Shown in pieces: positions 55,441 to 64,000 of a stretch of 64,000 bases of DNA. Below the pieces are notes generated by a model. The model was not told the DNA's origin, did not search any database, and saw nothing but the letters and a program-made list of their open reading frames with translations. How positions within the stretch are numbered: the stretch's first letter is position 1; every line of letters starts with the position of its first letter. Origin of the DNA: Stenotrophomonas sp. Iso1 (GTDB taxonomy: Bacteria > Pseudomonadota > Gammaproteobacteria > Xanthomonadales > Xanthomonadaceae); contig NZ_JAODBT010000002.1 in NCBI RefSeq assembly GCF_027497995.1, positions 806,001-870,000 of the forward strand. The letters are read 5' to 3'. The position numbers and the translations under genes are program-made.

Positions 55441-55511
55441 TGTAGCGCCGAGCCATGCTCGGCAGGAAGTCTTGGCAGGAAGGCTCCAGCCGAGCTTGGC
55501 TCCGCGCTACA
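55441..55511. repeat. SMAG-like GTAG repeat pair
   Basis: GTAGCGCCGAGCCATGCTCGGC (split: GTAG at 55442, hairpin CCGAGC/GCTCGG) faces CCGAGCTTGGCTCCGCGCTAC (55490-55510), an inverted pair of the GTAG-headed REP type described for S. maltophilia. It lies between the tandem flagellins, downstream of the second. Confidence 0.75.
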
Positions 55512-55523
55512 GGTGCTATGTGC

Positions 55524-57056
55524 TTACTTGAGCAGGCTCAGTACGTTCTGCGGCGACTGGTTGGCCTGGGCCAGCATGGCGGTGCCGGCCTGCTGCAGGA
55601 TCTGCGTGCGGGTCAGCTCTGCGGTTTCCTTGGCGTAGTCGGTGTCGCGAATACGGCTGCGAGCGGCAGACAGGTTTTCCGAGGAGGTATTGAGGTTGGC
55701 GATGGTCGACGTGAAGCGGTTCTGGATGGCACCCAGGTCCGCACGCGCCGAGTTGATCGACTCCAATGCCGAATCGATGGCGTTGAGCGTGTTGTCGGCA
55801 GCATTGGCCGAAAGCACGTCGATGTCCTCAAAGCCGGTTTCAGCGGTGCCTGCGACCCAATTGGTGGTCGTGGCAGCGGTCAGGCCAGTCTGTTCGGTCA
55901 GCGAAGCACTGCCTGCAATGGTGAACTGGCCCGATGCCGACGCCAGCATCAGGTTGCCACCGGCATCCAGCGATGCAGTCACGCCAGTGTTGTAGCTCTG
56001 GTTGTTGACGGCCTTGACCAGGTCAGCAGCACGCTGCGCGCCGCCGCCAGCCGCGGCGAAGTTGATGGTGGCGGTGCCCTTGGTGCCGGTCAGGGTGAAG
56101 TTGCCGGCGGAGAAGTTGGCCGGAACGATGCCGGTGGCAGCCGCAACGGTGACAGCGCCACCAAACTCTGCAGCATTGGGGCCGGTCGCCGCGATCGTCA
56201 CGGTGTTTCCGCCGTTGGTGATCACGCCGGTGGTTGTATTCACCTGCAAGCCGGCTGCACCACCCACCGTGGCGTTGCCGTTGATCGCAGTGGCAATGTT
56301 GTTCAACAGCTTGGACTGCGCATCGGCGGCACTGGTGCCGGTGGTGACACCTGGGACGCTGACGGTCGTGCCATTGATGGTCAGGTCAAAGCCCTGATAC
56401 GTCAGCGTGGGAGCGGTGCCGGTTGCAGCACCGAAGTCGGCGACATCAATCGTGCCTGCGGTGGCATTCGGCGTGCCGGCGTTTGCACCACCGGTTGCGG
56501 CAGCGCCTGCTGCGGTCGCTGGTGTATCCACGCGATTCCAGTTGCCCAATTCCTTGATGTTGGCGTTGGCAATCTGGGCGATGTTGATGACCTGGCCCTG
56601 GTCGGCGCCGACCTGGAAGGCCTGGTTCTGGAAGCTGCCATCCAGCAACGGGGTACCGTTGAAGTTGGTCTGCTCGGCCACGCGCTGGATCTCGGCCTTC
56701 AGCAGCTGCACTTCGGCATCCAGTGCGGTGCGGTCCGAGGGCGAGTTGGTAGCGTTGCGTGATTGCACCGCCAGCTCGCGGATACGCTGCAGGTTGTTGC
56801 TGATTTCACCCAGCGCGCCTTCGGCGGTCTGCGACAGCGAGATGCCGTCATTGGCATTCCGTGCGGCCTGATCCATGCCCCGGATCTGCGTGGTGAAACG
56901 CTCGGAAATTGCAAGGCCGGCGGCGTCGTCCTTGGCGCTGTTGATACGCAGGCCCGAGGACAGGCGCTGGATCGAAGTAGCCAGGCTGGAACCGCTGGTG
57001 TTCAAGTTGCGCTGAGCGTTCAGCGACATGATGTTGGTGTTGATGATCTGTGCCAT
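55524..57056 (-). CDS. fliC: flagellin (upstream tandem copy)
   Basis: The 510-residue flagellin shares the D0/D1 ends of its neighbour (AQIINTNIMSLNAQRNL; the same C-terminal helix ending QSPQNVLSLLK) but has a longer and different middle (about 180-400) rich in Ala, Gly, Thr and Asn. It begins 67 bases after flgL, where no sigma-28 box is visible, so it may be co-transcribed with flgKL or use another promoter. Expected role: minor or early filament segment, by analogy with multi-flagellin polar filaments. Confidence 0.97.
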   Translation of the reverse strand: MAQIINTNIMSLNAQRNLNTSGSSLATSIQRLSSGLRINSAKDDAAGLAISERFTTQIRGMDQAARNANDGISLSQTAEGALGEISNNLQRIRELAVQSRNATNSPSDRTALDAEVQLLKAEIQRVAEQTNFNGTPLLDGSFQNQAFQVGADQGQVINIAQIANANIKELGNWNRVDTPATAAGAAATGGANAGTPNATAGTIDVADFGAATGTAPTLTYQGFDLTINGTTVSVPGVTTGTSAADAQSKLLNNIATAINGNATVGGAAGLQVNTTTGVITNGGNTVTIAATGPNAAEFGGAVTVAAATGIVPANFSAGNFTLTGTKGTATINFAAAGGGAQRAADLVKAVNNQSYNTGVTASLDAGGNLMLASASGQFTIAGSASLTEQTGLTAATTTNWVAGTAETGFEDIDVLSANAADNTLNAIDSALESINSARADLGAIQNRFTSTIANLNTSSENLSAARSRIRDTDYAKETAELTRTQILQQAGTAMLAQANQSPQNVLSLLK

Positions 57057-57123
57057 GGGTACGTCTCCGTTGTGCTCGGTGCCTTGCGGTGTGGATTGGC
57101 AGGTGTGCTGCCGTGGATGTGGA

Positions 57124-58326
57124 TCAGCGGATCATGTTGAACAGCGACATCGACTGCATCTGGCTGAAGATGGTCTGTGCCGCTTGCAGCGCCGCGCCTT
57201 CGAGCTGGTATTGCCCAATGGCTTCGGCGTAGTTGAGGTCACGCATCTGCGAGAGCGAGCTCTTGAGCGTGACGGTGTTGGCTTCGCGCAGCGAAGCAGC
57301 GTTATCGATTGCGATGAGCTGGGCGCCGCCTGCTGCCCGCGTATCGATCATGGTGTTGGAGGCCTGGCGAACATCGCGGATGCTGGCCTGCAGTGCGTTC
57401 TGCTGGGCTGCACGCGCGGCCGGGGTGGAAGTGTCCATCTGCAGCGTCTGCACCAGTTGATCGATGGTGCCGAACACGTCGCGTGCACCTGCGGTGCCGA
57501 CGGTGAATTCGTCGCCGACGGCAGGTGCGCCGTCAATGCGCAGGCGCAGGCCCTCGAAGACGACGTCTTCGCCGCTGGTGTAGGTTCCAGTGCCAACGAC
57601 GGCGTTGTTGGCGTCAACGACTTCATAGGTATCTGCCGCGGTGAAGCGCAGGGTGTAGCTGGAGCCGTCCCAGCCACCGGAGGCGTCGCGGCTGACATCA
57701 GTCAGCACCGCCTGGCCGGTGTTGGTGCCCGCAGCGCGCCCGTCCACGGTGCCATCGCCGGTGCGGATGCGCATGAAGATCTCGCTGCCTGGCAATGCGT
57801 CCTTGACGAACGTGCCAGGTGCAACTTCCACCTGACGTTGGGTCTGGTCGCCGCTGTAACTGACCACGCCATTGCTCAACGAAAATGGCGCGCTGGCGTC
57901 GGCTGCGCCGCCGAACAGGTAGCGGCCGGTGCCATCGGTGGTGTTGGCCAGTGCGAGCAGCGAATCCTTGATGGACTTCAGCTCGCTGGCCACGGTCTTG
58001 CGGTCTTCAACCGAAAGCGCCGGATTGTTGGCCTGGACGGTGAGGTCGGACACGCGCGTCAACATCTCGCCGGCTTGAGCGAGCACGTTTTCCTGCAGGC
58101 CAAGACGGTTCTGCACGGTGTTGGCGTTCTTGCCCAACTGCTCCAGTTCGGCCAGTACACGATCCATGCCCACGGCGGTGCCGGAAGCCACGGGATCGTC
58201 CTTTGCGGTGACGATTTTCTTGCCGGTGGCAAGTTGCTGCTCCAGATGCGAGAGCTTGCTTTGCTTGGACAGCATCAACGCCACGGACTGGTCGTACATC
58301 ATGTTGCTGGAAATGCGGTTGTTCAT
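57124..58326 (-). CDS. flgL: flagellar hook-filament junction protein FlgL
   Basis: FlgL is the second junction protein, joining FlgK to flagellin. The 400-residue protein has flagellin-like helical ends (NRISSNMMYDQSVALMLSKQSKL at the start; LNYAEAIGQYQLEGAALQAAQTIF at the end) and a beta-rich middle. It overlaps the flgK stop by 1 base. Confidence 0.95.
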   Translation of the reverse strand: MNNRISSNMMYDQSVALMLSKQSKLSHLEQQLATGKKIVTAKDDPVASGTAVGMDRVLAELEQLGKNANTVQNRLGLQENVLAQAGEMLTRVSDLTVQANNPALSVEDRKTVASELKSIKDSLLALANTTDGTGRYLFGGAADASAPFSLSNGVVSYSGDQTQRQVEVAPGTFVKDALPGSEIFMRIRTGDGTVDGRAAGTNTGQAVLTDVSRDASGGWDGSSYTLRFTAADTYEVVDANNAVVGTGTYTSGEDVVFEGLRLRIDGAPAVGDEFTVGTAGARDVFGTIDQLVQTLQMDTSTPAARAAQQNALQASIRDVRQASNTMIDTRAAGGAQLIAIDNAASLREANTVTLKSSLSQMRDLNYAEAIGQYQLEGAALQAAQTIFSQMQSMSLFNMIR

Positions 58327-60203
58327 CAGCCCACCGCCCTGAGGATTGTCTGGAACATGGTGTCGGCAGTGGAGATCAGCTGCGAGGCGGCCTGATAGGC
58401 CTGCTGCAGGCGAAGCATGTCCGCTGCCTCTTCGTCGAGATTGACGCCGGAGATTGAATCGCGCGTTGCCTTGGCGTTGTCATTGATCACTTGCTGCGCC
58501 TGCAGCGAGTAGTCCGCCGCGCGGGCGGCCGAACCGACCTGCGTGGTCAACCCGCCCAGCGCGCCGTTGAGTGTCACCGTGCCGTTGTTGAAGGCTTTTG
58601 CATCTTCCACACCGGCCAGTCGCGATGCGTTGCCGTTGTCGCTCGACCCGGCAGCCGTCTTGCCGACGGTGAAACTGTCGCCAGCAGCGGGTTTGCCATC
58701 GAGCACCATGCTCCAGCCATTGGCACTGATGGTTTGCCCGGGTGTGTAAGGGAACGGGCCAGCGCCATCAATGGTGTATTGGTCGGCGTCGATGAACGCG
58801 ATGTTGGCCGGGTTCAACAGGGCAGGGTTGTTCGCATCAAGCACGTCAACCTTGCCGAGCACGCCTGTACCGGTGTTGCCGACGTTCGAGGACGCCTTCA
58901 CCGGGTTGGCTGCGGCGATCCGCGACGGATCGGTGATGGCTACCGACAGACCACTGGTGGCGCCAGCTGTGGGTTGCAGCAGGAAGCGGTCATTGGCTGC
59001 GGGCGTACCGCCGACAACGAAACTCACGCCATTGACCATGAAGGGATCAGCAGCGGTGCCGGTGCCGGCCATCGGTACTGGGGCACCGGTATCGGCGCGG
59101 TTGGCTTCCCAACTGGTGCCGTTGAACTTCAGCAGCAAGTTCTGCCCATCGAGCGCTGCTGTGTCGCCGTAGCTCGCGGTGAGCGTGGCGCTGCCGGTAT
59201 TGCCACTGTTGGCAGAGATTTTGGGCGGCGAGAGGTTGAAGAAGTCCGTCCCCATCTCGCCATACATGTCCATGCCTTCGGTGTGGGCCTGGTTGAACGA
59301 CAGCGCCATGCCTACTGTGATGCGGCCAAGTTCGGCCTGTGCCGGCGTCAGCACCGTGTCGCGGAATTCCATCAGGCCGCCGATCTGGCCGCCCATGGCA
59401 TTGCTGTCCAGCGTGACTGTCATGCCTTGTGTCTTGATCGCCAACTGCAGGCGCTCGGGGCGATAGGGATCGGTGGCGGTGGTGATCTGTGAGGCCGTGG
59501 TGCCAATTACCAAGGCGTGGCCACCAGCCGAGTAGACGTTCATCACCCCGCCGTCCTGAATCACTGCGGTGCCGCCAGTGAAGCCGACCAGTTGCGAGAT
59601 CAATTGATCGCGGCGATCCAGTAGATCCGGCGCGGCCGCTGCAGCATTGCTGCCGATGGCGCCGTTGAGCTGGGCGATTTCCGTAGCCAGCCGGTTGACC
59701 TCGGTGGCGCCGGCGATCAGCCCGTTGTTGACCTCGCTGTTCAGCGAATCCAGGCTGGAATTAAGCTGCTTGAAGCGATTGACCAAGGTCGTCGCATTGT
59801 CGAGGACGTTGCGGCGATCGGCGGTAGCCGACGCATTGGACGACAGGCTGTTGATCGAATCAAAGAAGTTTGACCACACACCGGTAACGCCCGTGGCCGA
59901 ATCGGAGAACAGCGCATCCACGCGATCCGCCATGCCGGACAGCTGCTGTAGCCGCGCCAGCTCACCATTGCTGTCGAGCAGACGCGAGATGGCCAACTGG
60001 TCGGCAACGCGACGGATGTCGGTGATCTTGGTGCCGTTGCCGACGTCGCCATAGCCGACATCGGTGGGATTGCGCGTGGCGAAATCTACCTTCTGTCGGC
60101 TGTAGCCGTCGGTCTTGATGTTGGCCACGTTGTGGCTGACGGTCGCCAATGCACGCTGGAAAGCGAGCAGGGCACTGGTACCGGTGGAAAGAACATTGGA
60201 CAT
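58326..60203 (-). CDS. flgK: flagellar hook-filament junction protein FlgK
   Basis: FlgK is the first junction protein (HAP1). The 625-residue protein has the N-terminal rod/hook-type motif (GTSALLAFQRALATVSHNVANIKTDGYSRQ-type, residues 7-37) and C-terminal helix (EEAADMLRLQQAYQAASQLI) of the family, with a large variable centre. flgJ ends 11 bases before it. Confidence 0.96.
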   Translation of the reverse strand: MSNVLSTGTSALLAFQRALATVSHNVANIKTDGYSRQKVDFATRNPTDVGYGDVGNGTKITDIRRVADQLAISRLLDSNGELARLQQLSGMADRVDALFSDSATGVTGVWSNFFDSINSLSSNASATADRRNVLDNATTLVNRFKQLNSSLDSLNSEVNNGLIAGATEVNRLATEIAQLNGAIGSNAAAAAPDLLDRRDQLISQLVGFTGGTAVIQDGGVMNVYSAGGHALVIGTTASQITTATDPYRPERLQLAIKTQGMTVTLDSNAMGGQIGGLMEFRDTVLTPAQAELGRITVGMALSFNQAHTEGMDMYGEMGTDFFNLSPPKISANSGNTGSATLTASYGDTAALDGQNLLLKFNGTSWEANRADTGAPVPMAGTGTAADPFMVNGVSFVVGGTPAANDRFLLQPTAGATSGLSVAITDPSRIAAANPVKASSNVGNTGTGVLGKVDVLDANNPALLNPANIAFIDADQYTIDGAGPFPYTPGQTISANGWSMVLDGKPAAGDSFTVGKTAAGSSDNGNASRLAGVEDAKAFNNGTVTLNGALGGLTTQVGSAARAADYSLQAQQVINDNAKATRDSISGVNLDEEAADMLRLQQAYQAASQLISTADTMFQTILRAVG

Positions 60204-60214
60204 GGACGTCTATC

Positions 60215-61405
60215 TCAACGACGGGTGATGCCGGTCAAACCGGCGGTGCTGGCAAAGCTCTGGCCCATGCGGACGCCTGCATCGCTGATGGCAGCGACGG
60301 CACGTCCGATGGTGGGGCCGGCGGCAATGGCGGCGATCTTGGCGGCGTAGGCTGGGTCGGTGGCGTAGCCGGCGCGCTGCAGGCCCTGTGCGAAACCGCG
60401 CACATCGGTACCGGCCTTGAGTGCTGCCTGGTAGCGCGGACTGTTCTTCAGCATGCGCACGTAGTCACCAAAGCTCTCGCCGACTGATCCATAGGCACGG
60501 AAGCTGGCGGTTTCGTTGCGACGCTGGCCGTTGACGTACTCGTGAGTGCCGGTGGTGGCGCGCTCGCCGCTCCAGCCGGTGGCCTTGATACCAAACAGGT
60601 TGTGGCTGCTGTCGCCGTTTTCGCGGCGGATGTGGCGCTTGCCCCAGCCGGTTTCCAATGCGGCCTGCGCGACCAGTGCGCGCGGGTCTACGCCCAGCTC
60701 ACGCCCAGCGCGTTCGGCATGCGGCCAGATGCTGGCGACAAAGCCTTCCGGTGTGTGTGTGCCCAGTTGGTTCGCAGCCAGGTTGGCGGTAGTCGTGTCC
60801 ACCGCATCGCCACGCTCGGCGGCGGTGACCTTGCTCCAGCTGTCACTGCGCATTGTCCAGTCCGGCGCAGCGAGGGCGTCGGCCGGTTGATAGGGATTGT
60901 GGCTGCCAAGGGCTGCGTGCAGGTCACTGGTGTCGCGGCCGGCGATCAAATCCAGCGCCTGTGCCTGCGGCGTCATGTAGGCGGCACGCTCGCTCGCGCC
61001 CAGGACGTCGAGAGGATCTACATCTGCCGGCGATTCGGTCTGCAACGGCAGCGCCGCCGGTGCCGGGGCGCCGAGCTGGTAAGCGCGTGCGGCGGCAGCC
61101 GGGCTGATGGTGCCGTCCAGTGGCGGCGTGTTGGCGGCATCACCGCCGCCGAGCTGGCGGGCGATCATTGCCGACAGGCCAAGGCCACGGCCGCGCGTCA
61201 TCGACTCCGCCATGCGCTGGTCGTACATCTCGCGGAACATCTTGTTCTCGCCGGGAAACAACGAGTCGCCGAAGCTGGCTTCACGCATGCTTTTGATCAG
61301 CATCTGTGCAAACTGACCTTCGAGCTGGCGTGCGACCTTGTCGATCTTCGCCGGGTCGTTGGCGAGGGTCGGGTTCAGTTCCAGTGGCGAGCCGCTGATA
61401 CGCAT
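60215..61405 (-). CDS. flgJ: rod-cap and peptidoglycan hydrolase FlgJ
   Basis: FlgJ caps the growing rod and cuts peptidoglycan. The 396-residue protein is the two-domain form: N-terminal rod-binding domain (about 20-100, FAQMLIKSMREASFGDSLF) and C-terminal glucosaminidase domain (about 230-370) with catalytic Glu in AALETGWGK and the later NLFGIKA and FRAYGS. The centre is a poorly conserved linker. Start at 61405 is set one base after the flgI stop. Confidence 0.95.
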   Translation of the reverse strand: MRISGSPLELNPTLANDPAKIDKVARQLEGQFAQMLIKSMREASFGDSLFPGENKMFREMYDQRMAESMTRGRGLGLSAMIARQLGGGDAANTPPLDGTISPAAAARAYQLGAPAPAALPLQTESPADVDPLDVLGASERAAYMTPQAQALDLIAGRDTSDLHAALGSHNPYQPADALAAPDWTMRSDSWSKVTAAERGDAVDTTTANLAANQLGTHTPEGFVASIWPHAERAGRELGVDPRALVAQAALETGWGKRHIRRENGDSSHNLFGIKATGWSGERATTGTHEYVNGQRRNETASFRAYGSVGESFGDYVRMLKNSPRYQAALKAGTDVRGFAQGLQRAGYATDPAYAAKIAAIAAGPTIGRAVAAISDAGVRMGQSFASTAGLTGITRR

Positions 61406-61406
61406 G

Positions 61407-62525
61407 TCAGATGACCTCAAGCTCGGCGCTCAGCGCGCCCGCCTGTTTCAGTGCTTCCAGGATGGCGATCAGGTCGCCCGGCGCAGCGCCGACTTCATTT
61501 ACCGCACGCACGATTTCATCCAGCGTCGCACCGCCGTCGAAGCGGAACATGCGGCTGCCTTCGTTGCTGGCAGTAATGGTGGATTGCGGTGTGGCGACGG
61601 TCTGCCCGCCCGCGAAGGCATTGGGCTGGCTGACCTGCGTCGACTCACTGACGGTCACCGTCAACGAGCCGTGCGCGATTGCCGCAGGGCTGACACGCAC
61701 CTGCGAACCAATCACCACGGTACCGGTACGCGAGTTGACCACCACGCGAGCCGGTGCGGTGCCCGGCGACAGCTCCACGTTCTCGATGCGGGCCAGCATG
61801 CCGATACGCGCTCCCGCGTCGGTCGGGGCCTGTACGGCAACGGTGACGCCATCCACCGCACGAGCGGCACCCTCGCCGAAGGTGGCGTTCAATGCATTGA
61901 CCATGCGCGAGACGGTGGTGAAGTCGTTCTGGTGAAGGTTCAGGGTGATCTCGCCGCTGGCGCCGAACACATCCGGCAGGGCGCGTTCCACCGTGGCACC
62001 GTTGGGGATGCGGCCAACGCTGGGAATGTTGACCGACATGCGCGAGCCATCTTTGCCTTGCGCGCCGAAGCCACCGACGATCAGGTTGCCTTGCGCAATG
62101 GCATACACCTGTCCATCGGCCCCCTTCAGCGGAGCCATCAGCAACGAGCCACCACGAAGCGACACCGCATTGCCAATCGAGGAGACCGTGATGTCGATCG
62201 GCTGACCGGGTTTGGCAAAGGGCGGAAGCTCGGCGTGAATGGCAACAGCCGCCACATTTTTCAGCTGCGGGTTGACGTTGCTGGGCACGTTGACGCCCAG
62301 TTCGCCGAGCAGATTCTTCAAACTCTGCACGGTGAATGGCGCCTGGCTGGTGCGGTCACCGCTGCCATCCAGGCCAACCACCAGGCCGTAACCGACCAGT
62401 GCGTTTCCACGCACGCCGCCAACCTGTGCCAGGTCCTTTATGCGCTCGGCGTGAGCGGGCATGGCGCAGGCCAATGCCAGTGCGACGACTGCGTAGCGAA
62501 GTAAGGAGAAAGTACGCATGGTCAT
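61407..62525 (-). CDS. flgI: flagellar P-ring protein FlgI
   Basis: FlgI forms the periplasmic P ring around the rod. The 372-residue protein has a cleavable signal peptide (to about residue 26, ending PAHA), then family segments [29 protein letters not shown], [20 protein letters not shown] and the C-terminal [20 protein letters not shown]. Start ATG 62525; a second ATG two codons later is possible. Confidence 0.96.
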   Translation of the reverse strand: MTMRTFSLLRYAVVALALACAMPAHAERIKDLAQVGGVRGNALVGYGLVVGLDGSGDRTSQAPFTVQSLKNLLGELGVNVPSNVNPQLKNVAAVAIHAELPPFAKPGQPIDITVSSIGNAVSLRGGSLLMAPLKGADGQVYAIAQGNLIVGGFGAQGKDGSRMSVNIPSVGRIPNGATVERALPDVFGASGEITLNLHQNDFTTVSRMVNALNATFGEGAARAVDGVTVAVQAPTDAGARIGMLARIENVELSPGTAPARVVVNSRTGTVVIGSQVRVSPAAIAHGSLTVTVSESTQVSQPNAFAGGQTVATPQSTITASNEGSRMFRFDGGATLDEIVRAVNEVGAAPGDLIAILEALKQAGALSAELEVI

Positions 62526-62527
62526 GC

Positions 62528-63217
62528 TCAGAATGGCGCCAGCGCCGACGTGAAGAAGCGGCCCAGCCAGCCCATCGCGTTGGACTGCGCCATCGCACCG
62601 CGGCCGCCGTAGGCGATGCGTGCGTCAGCGACCTTGCTGGAAGAAATGGTGTTGTCCGGCGCGATGTCAGCGGCGCGGACAACGCCCTGGATCTGCACCA
62701 ACTCATCGCCCTGGTTGAGCCGCAGGTTCTTCTGTCCCTGCACGACCAGGTTGCCGTTGGGCAGGCGCTGAATCACGGTGACGGTCACGCTGCCTTGCAA
62801 GCGATTGCTCTGCGCACTGTTGCCCTTGCCGGCGAAATCACGTTCACCGCCTGCAGACGCACCCAAGATGTCTTTTCCACCCAGCGTTACCGGCGCACCG
62901 AACAAGGTCGGTGTGCCGATGTCGATGTTCGACTCCTTGCTGATCGCGGTGCTGGCCGTGGTAGTGGCCGTGGTGTTTTCGATCAGCGTGATCGTCAGCA
63001 GATCGCCGACGTCACGCGCGCGACGGTCGCCATAAAGGTTCAGCCCCGGACCAGCAGCGTAAATGGCGCCCGCCGTCGGTGCGGCCGATGGCGCAATGAT
63101 GGGCTGGATGGGAGCCATCGCCGGATACGGACGGACATCGCCGGCCAACACGCACCCACCTAACAGGGCGACGGCGATGGCGGCGGAAAGATGACGCAGT
63201 AGCGTGGTGCAGCTCAT
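62528..63217 (-). CDS. flgH: flagellar L-ring lipoprotein FlgH
   Basis: FlgH builds the outer-membrane L ring. The 229-residue protein has a lipoprotein signal with lipobox LLGGC (about 18-22), then [21 protein letters not shown] and the C-terminal [23 protein letters not shown] typical of the family. The start at 63217 ([10 protein letters not shown]) gives the normal signal; the longer frame lacks one. flgG ends 19 bases upstream. Confidence 0.96.
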   Translation of the reverse strand: MSCTTLLRHLSAAIAVALLGGCVLAGDVRPYPAMAPIQPIIAPSAAPTAGAIYAAGPGLNLYGDRRARDVGDLLTITLIENTTATTTASTAISKESNIDIGTPTLFGAPVTLGGKDILGASAGGERDFAGKGNSAQSNRLQGSVTVTVIQRLPNGNLVVQGQKNLRLNQGDELVQIQGVVRAADIAPDNTISSSKVADARIAYGGRGAMAQSNAMGWLGRFFTSALAPF

Positions 63218-63236
63218 GGCGGATTTCCTGGGCAAC

Positions 63237-64000
63237 TCAGACGTTGTTGTTGAGGTAGCCGAGCATCGAATCGGTGGTGGAGATGGCTTTTGCATTCATC
63301 TCGTAAGCGCGCTGGGTTTCGATCATCGACACCAGCTCTTCCACCACGTTGACGTTGCTGCCTTCCAGTGCTCCCTGCACGACGGTGCCCAGACCATTGA
63401 GGCCTGGCGTGCCGTTCTGTGCGGGACCGGAAGCGGTGGTCTCCAAAAACAGGTTTTCACCCTTGGCCTGCAGGCCCGCCGGGTTGATGAAGTCGGTAAG
63501 CGTCAACGAACCGATTTCCACCGAAGCCGCTTCGCCAGACATCTTCACGCTGATGGTGCCGTCGGTGCCGATGGTCATCGACTGCGCCCCTTCGGGCACC
63601 TGGATACCGGGCTGCACTGGGTAGCCGCTGTTGGTGACGACTTCACCCTGCGCATTGATCTGGAAGCTGCCGTCGCGCGTATAGGCCGAGGTGCCGTCCG
63701 GCATCATCACCTCAAAGAATCCGCGACCATTGACCATGACATCGAGCGCGCGACCGGTTTGCTGCTGGCTGCCTTGTTCAAAATGCTTGGACGTAGCAAC
63801 CACGCGTACGCCGGTACCGAGCTGCAGACCTGTAGGCAGCTGCGTCTGTGCCGATGAAGAACCGCCCGGCTGACGCACCTGCTGATAGAGCAGGTCTTCA
63901 AAGCTGGCGCGGTCACGCTTGAATCCGGTGGTATTGGTGTTGGCCAGATTGTTGGAGACAACGGCCATGCGCGTCTGTTGCGCATCCAAGCCGGTCTTGG
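63237..64000 (-). CDS. flgG: flagellar distal rod protein FlgG (5' end beyond window)
   Basis: FlgG forms the distal rod. The visible 253 codons begin [13 protein letters not shown] and include the N-terminal helix motif [28 protein letters not shown] (residues about 15-38), the central beta domain and the C-terminal [18 protein letters not shown] helix ending NNNV. Only about 9 residues are missing at the start. It is followed by flgH in the same direction. Confidence 0.96.
   Translation of the reverse strand, partial: KTGLDAQQTRMAVVSNNLANTNTTGFKRDRASFEDLLYQQVRQPGGSSSAQTQLPTGLQLGTGVRVVATSKHFEQGSQQQTGRALDVMVNGRGFFEVMMPDGTSAYTRDGSFQINAQGEVVTNSGYPVQPGIQVPEGAQSMTIGTDGTISVKMSGEAASVEIGSLTLTDFINPAGLQAKGENLFLETTASGPAQNGTPGLNGLGTVVQGALEGSNVNVVEELVSMIETQRAYEMNAKAISTTDSMLGYLNNNV

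Noticed and set aside
53712..58395. Plus-strand open frames of about 430-530 codons across the flagellin and flgL genes
   Set aside because: They mirror real minus-strand genes in high-GC DNA, consist of Gly/Cys/Val-rich sequence without family features and lack ribosome sites.

Overview
The window is one contiguous piece of a high-GC gammaproteobacterial chromosome, most likely Stenotrophomonas or a close Xanthomonadaceae relative. Reasons: the gene order rpoN2 - stand-alone receiver (VemR type) - fleQ next to fliS/fliT/PilZ-like/LuxR-type regulator is the xanthomonad flagellar arrangement; there are tandem flagellins; and GTAG-type hairpin repeats resembling the S. maltophilia SMAG family lie between the flagellins. 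The genus is inferred from memory of these loci, not from a database search.

Layout. 1-9,868 (all minus): the end of the flagellar locus, reading right to left flhB-flhA-flhF-flhG-fliA-cheY-cheZ-cheA, then a separately promoted MotA-type stator gene cut by the window edge. 10,160-34,523: about 24.5 kb of mostly non-flagellar genes between flhB and fliR, which in many genomes are neighbours. This block holds a complete histidine-utilisation cluster (hutU, hutG, hutH, hutI on minus; hutF, hutC on plus, with a HutC-type operator in the divergent promoter), an Mrr-like membrane protein, yggS, two PHA-granule-associated proteins, a tail-anchored FHA protein, serC-pheA-aroA, two TonB-like proteins, serS, a LysR regulator, tRNA-Ser(UGA), a LysR-MFS pair and an MHYT-GGDEF-EAL protein. 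34,692-64,000 (all minus): fliR-fliQ / fliP-O-N-M-L / fliK-J-I-H-G-F-E / fleQ-vemR-rpoN2 / LuxR-type regulator, PilZ-like, fliT, fliS, fliD / two flagellins / flgL-K-J-I-H-G, with flgG cut by the right edge.

Regulation read from the sequence. Five sigma-54 (-24/-12) promoters of the form TGGCACG-N4-TTGCA are visible upstream of fliE, fliD, fliL, fliQ and flhB; those of fliE and fliD are identical over 16 bases. Two sigma-28 (FliA) promoters precede one flagellin and the stator gene. The window therefore carries the hierarchy RpoN2/FleQ (with VemR and the LuxR-type regulator) -> basal body, export gate, cap and FliA -> filament, motor.

Most notable observations: CheA has no recognisable P2 domain but carries two identical copies of a peptide resembling the CheY-binding N-terminus of FliM (10 silent base differences, no amino-acid change); fliQR is split from fliLMNOP by an intrinsic terminator and has its own sigma-54 promoter placed so close to the start codon that the mRNA would be leaderless; the MHYT-GGDEF-EAL protein has substitutions in key residues of both enzymatic domains; FleQ lacks the LFRS c-di-GMP-binding segment known from Pseudomonas; and the two tandem flagellins appear to have different promoters.
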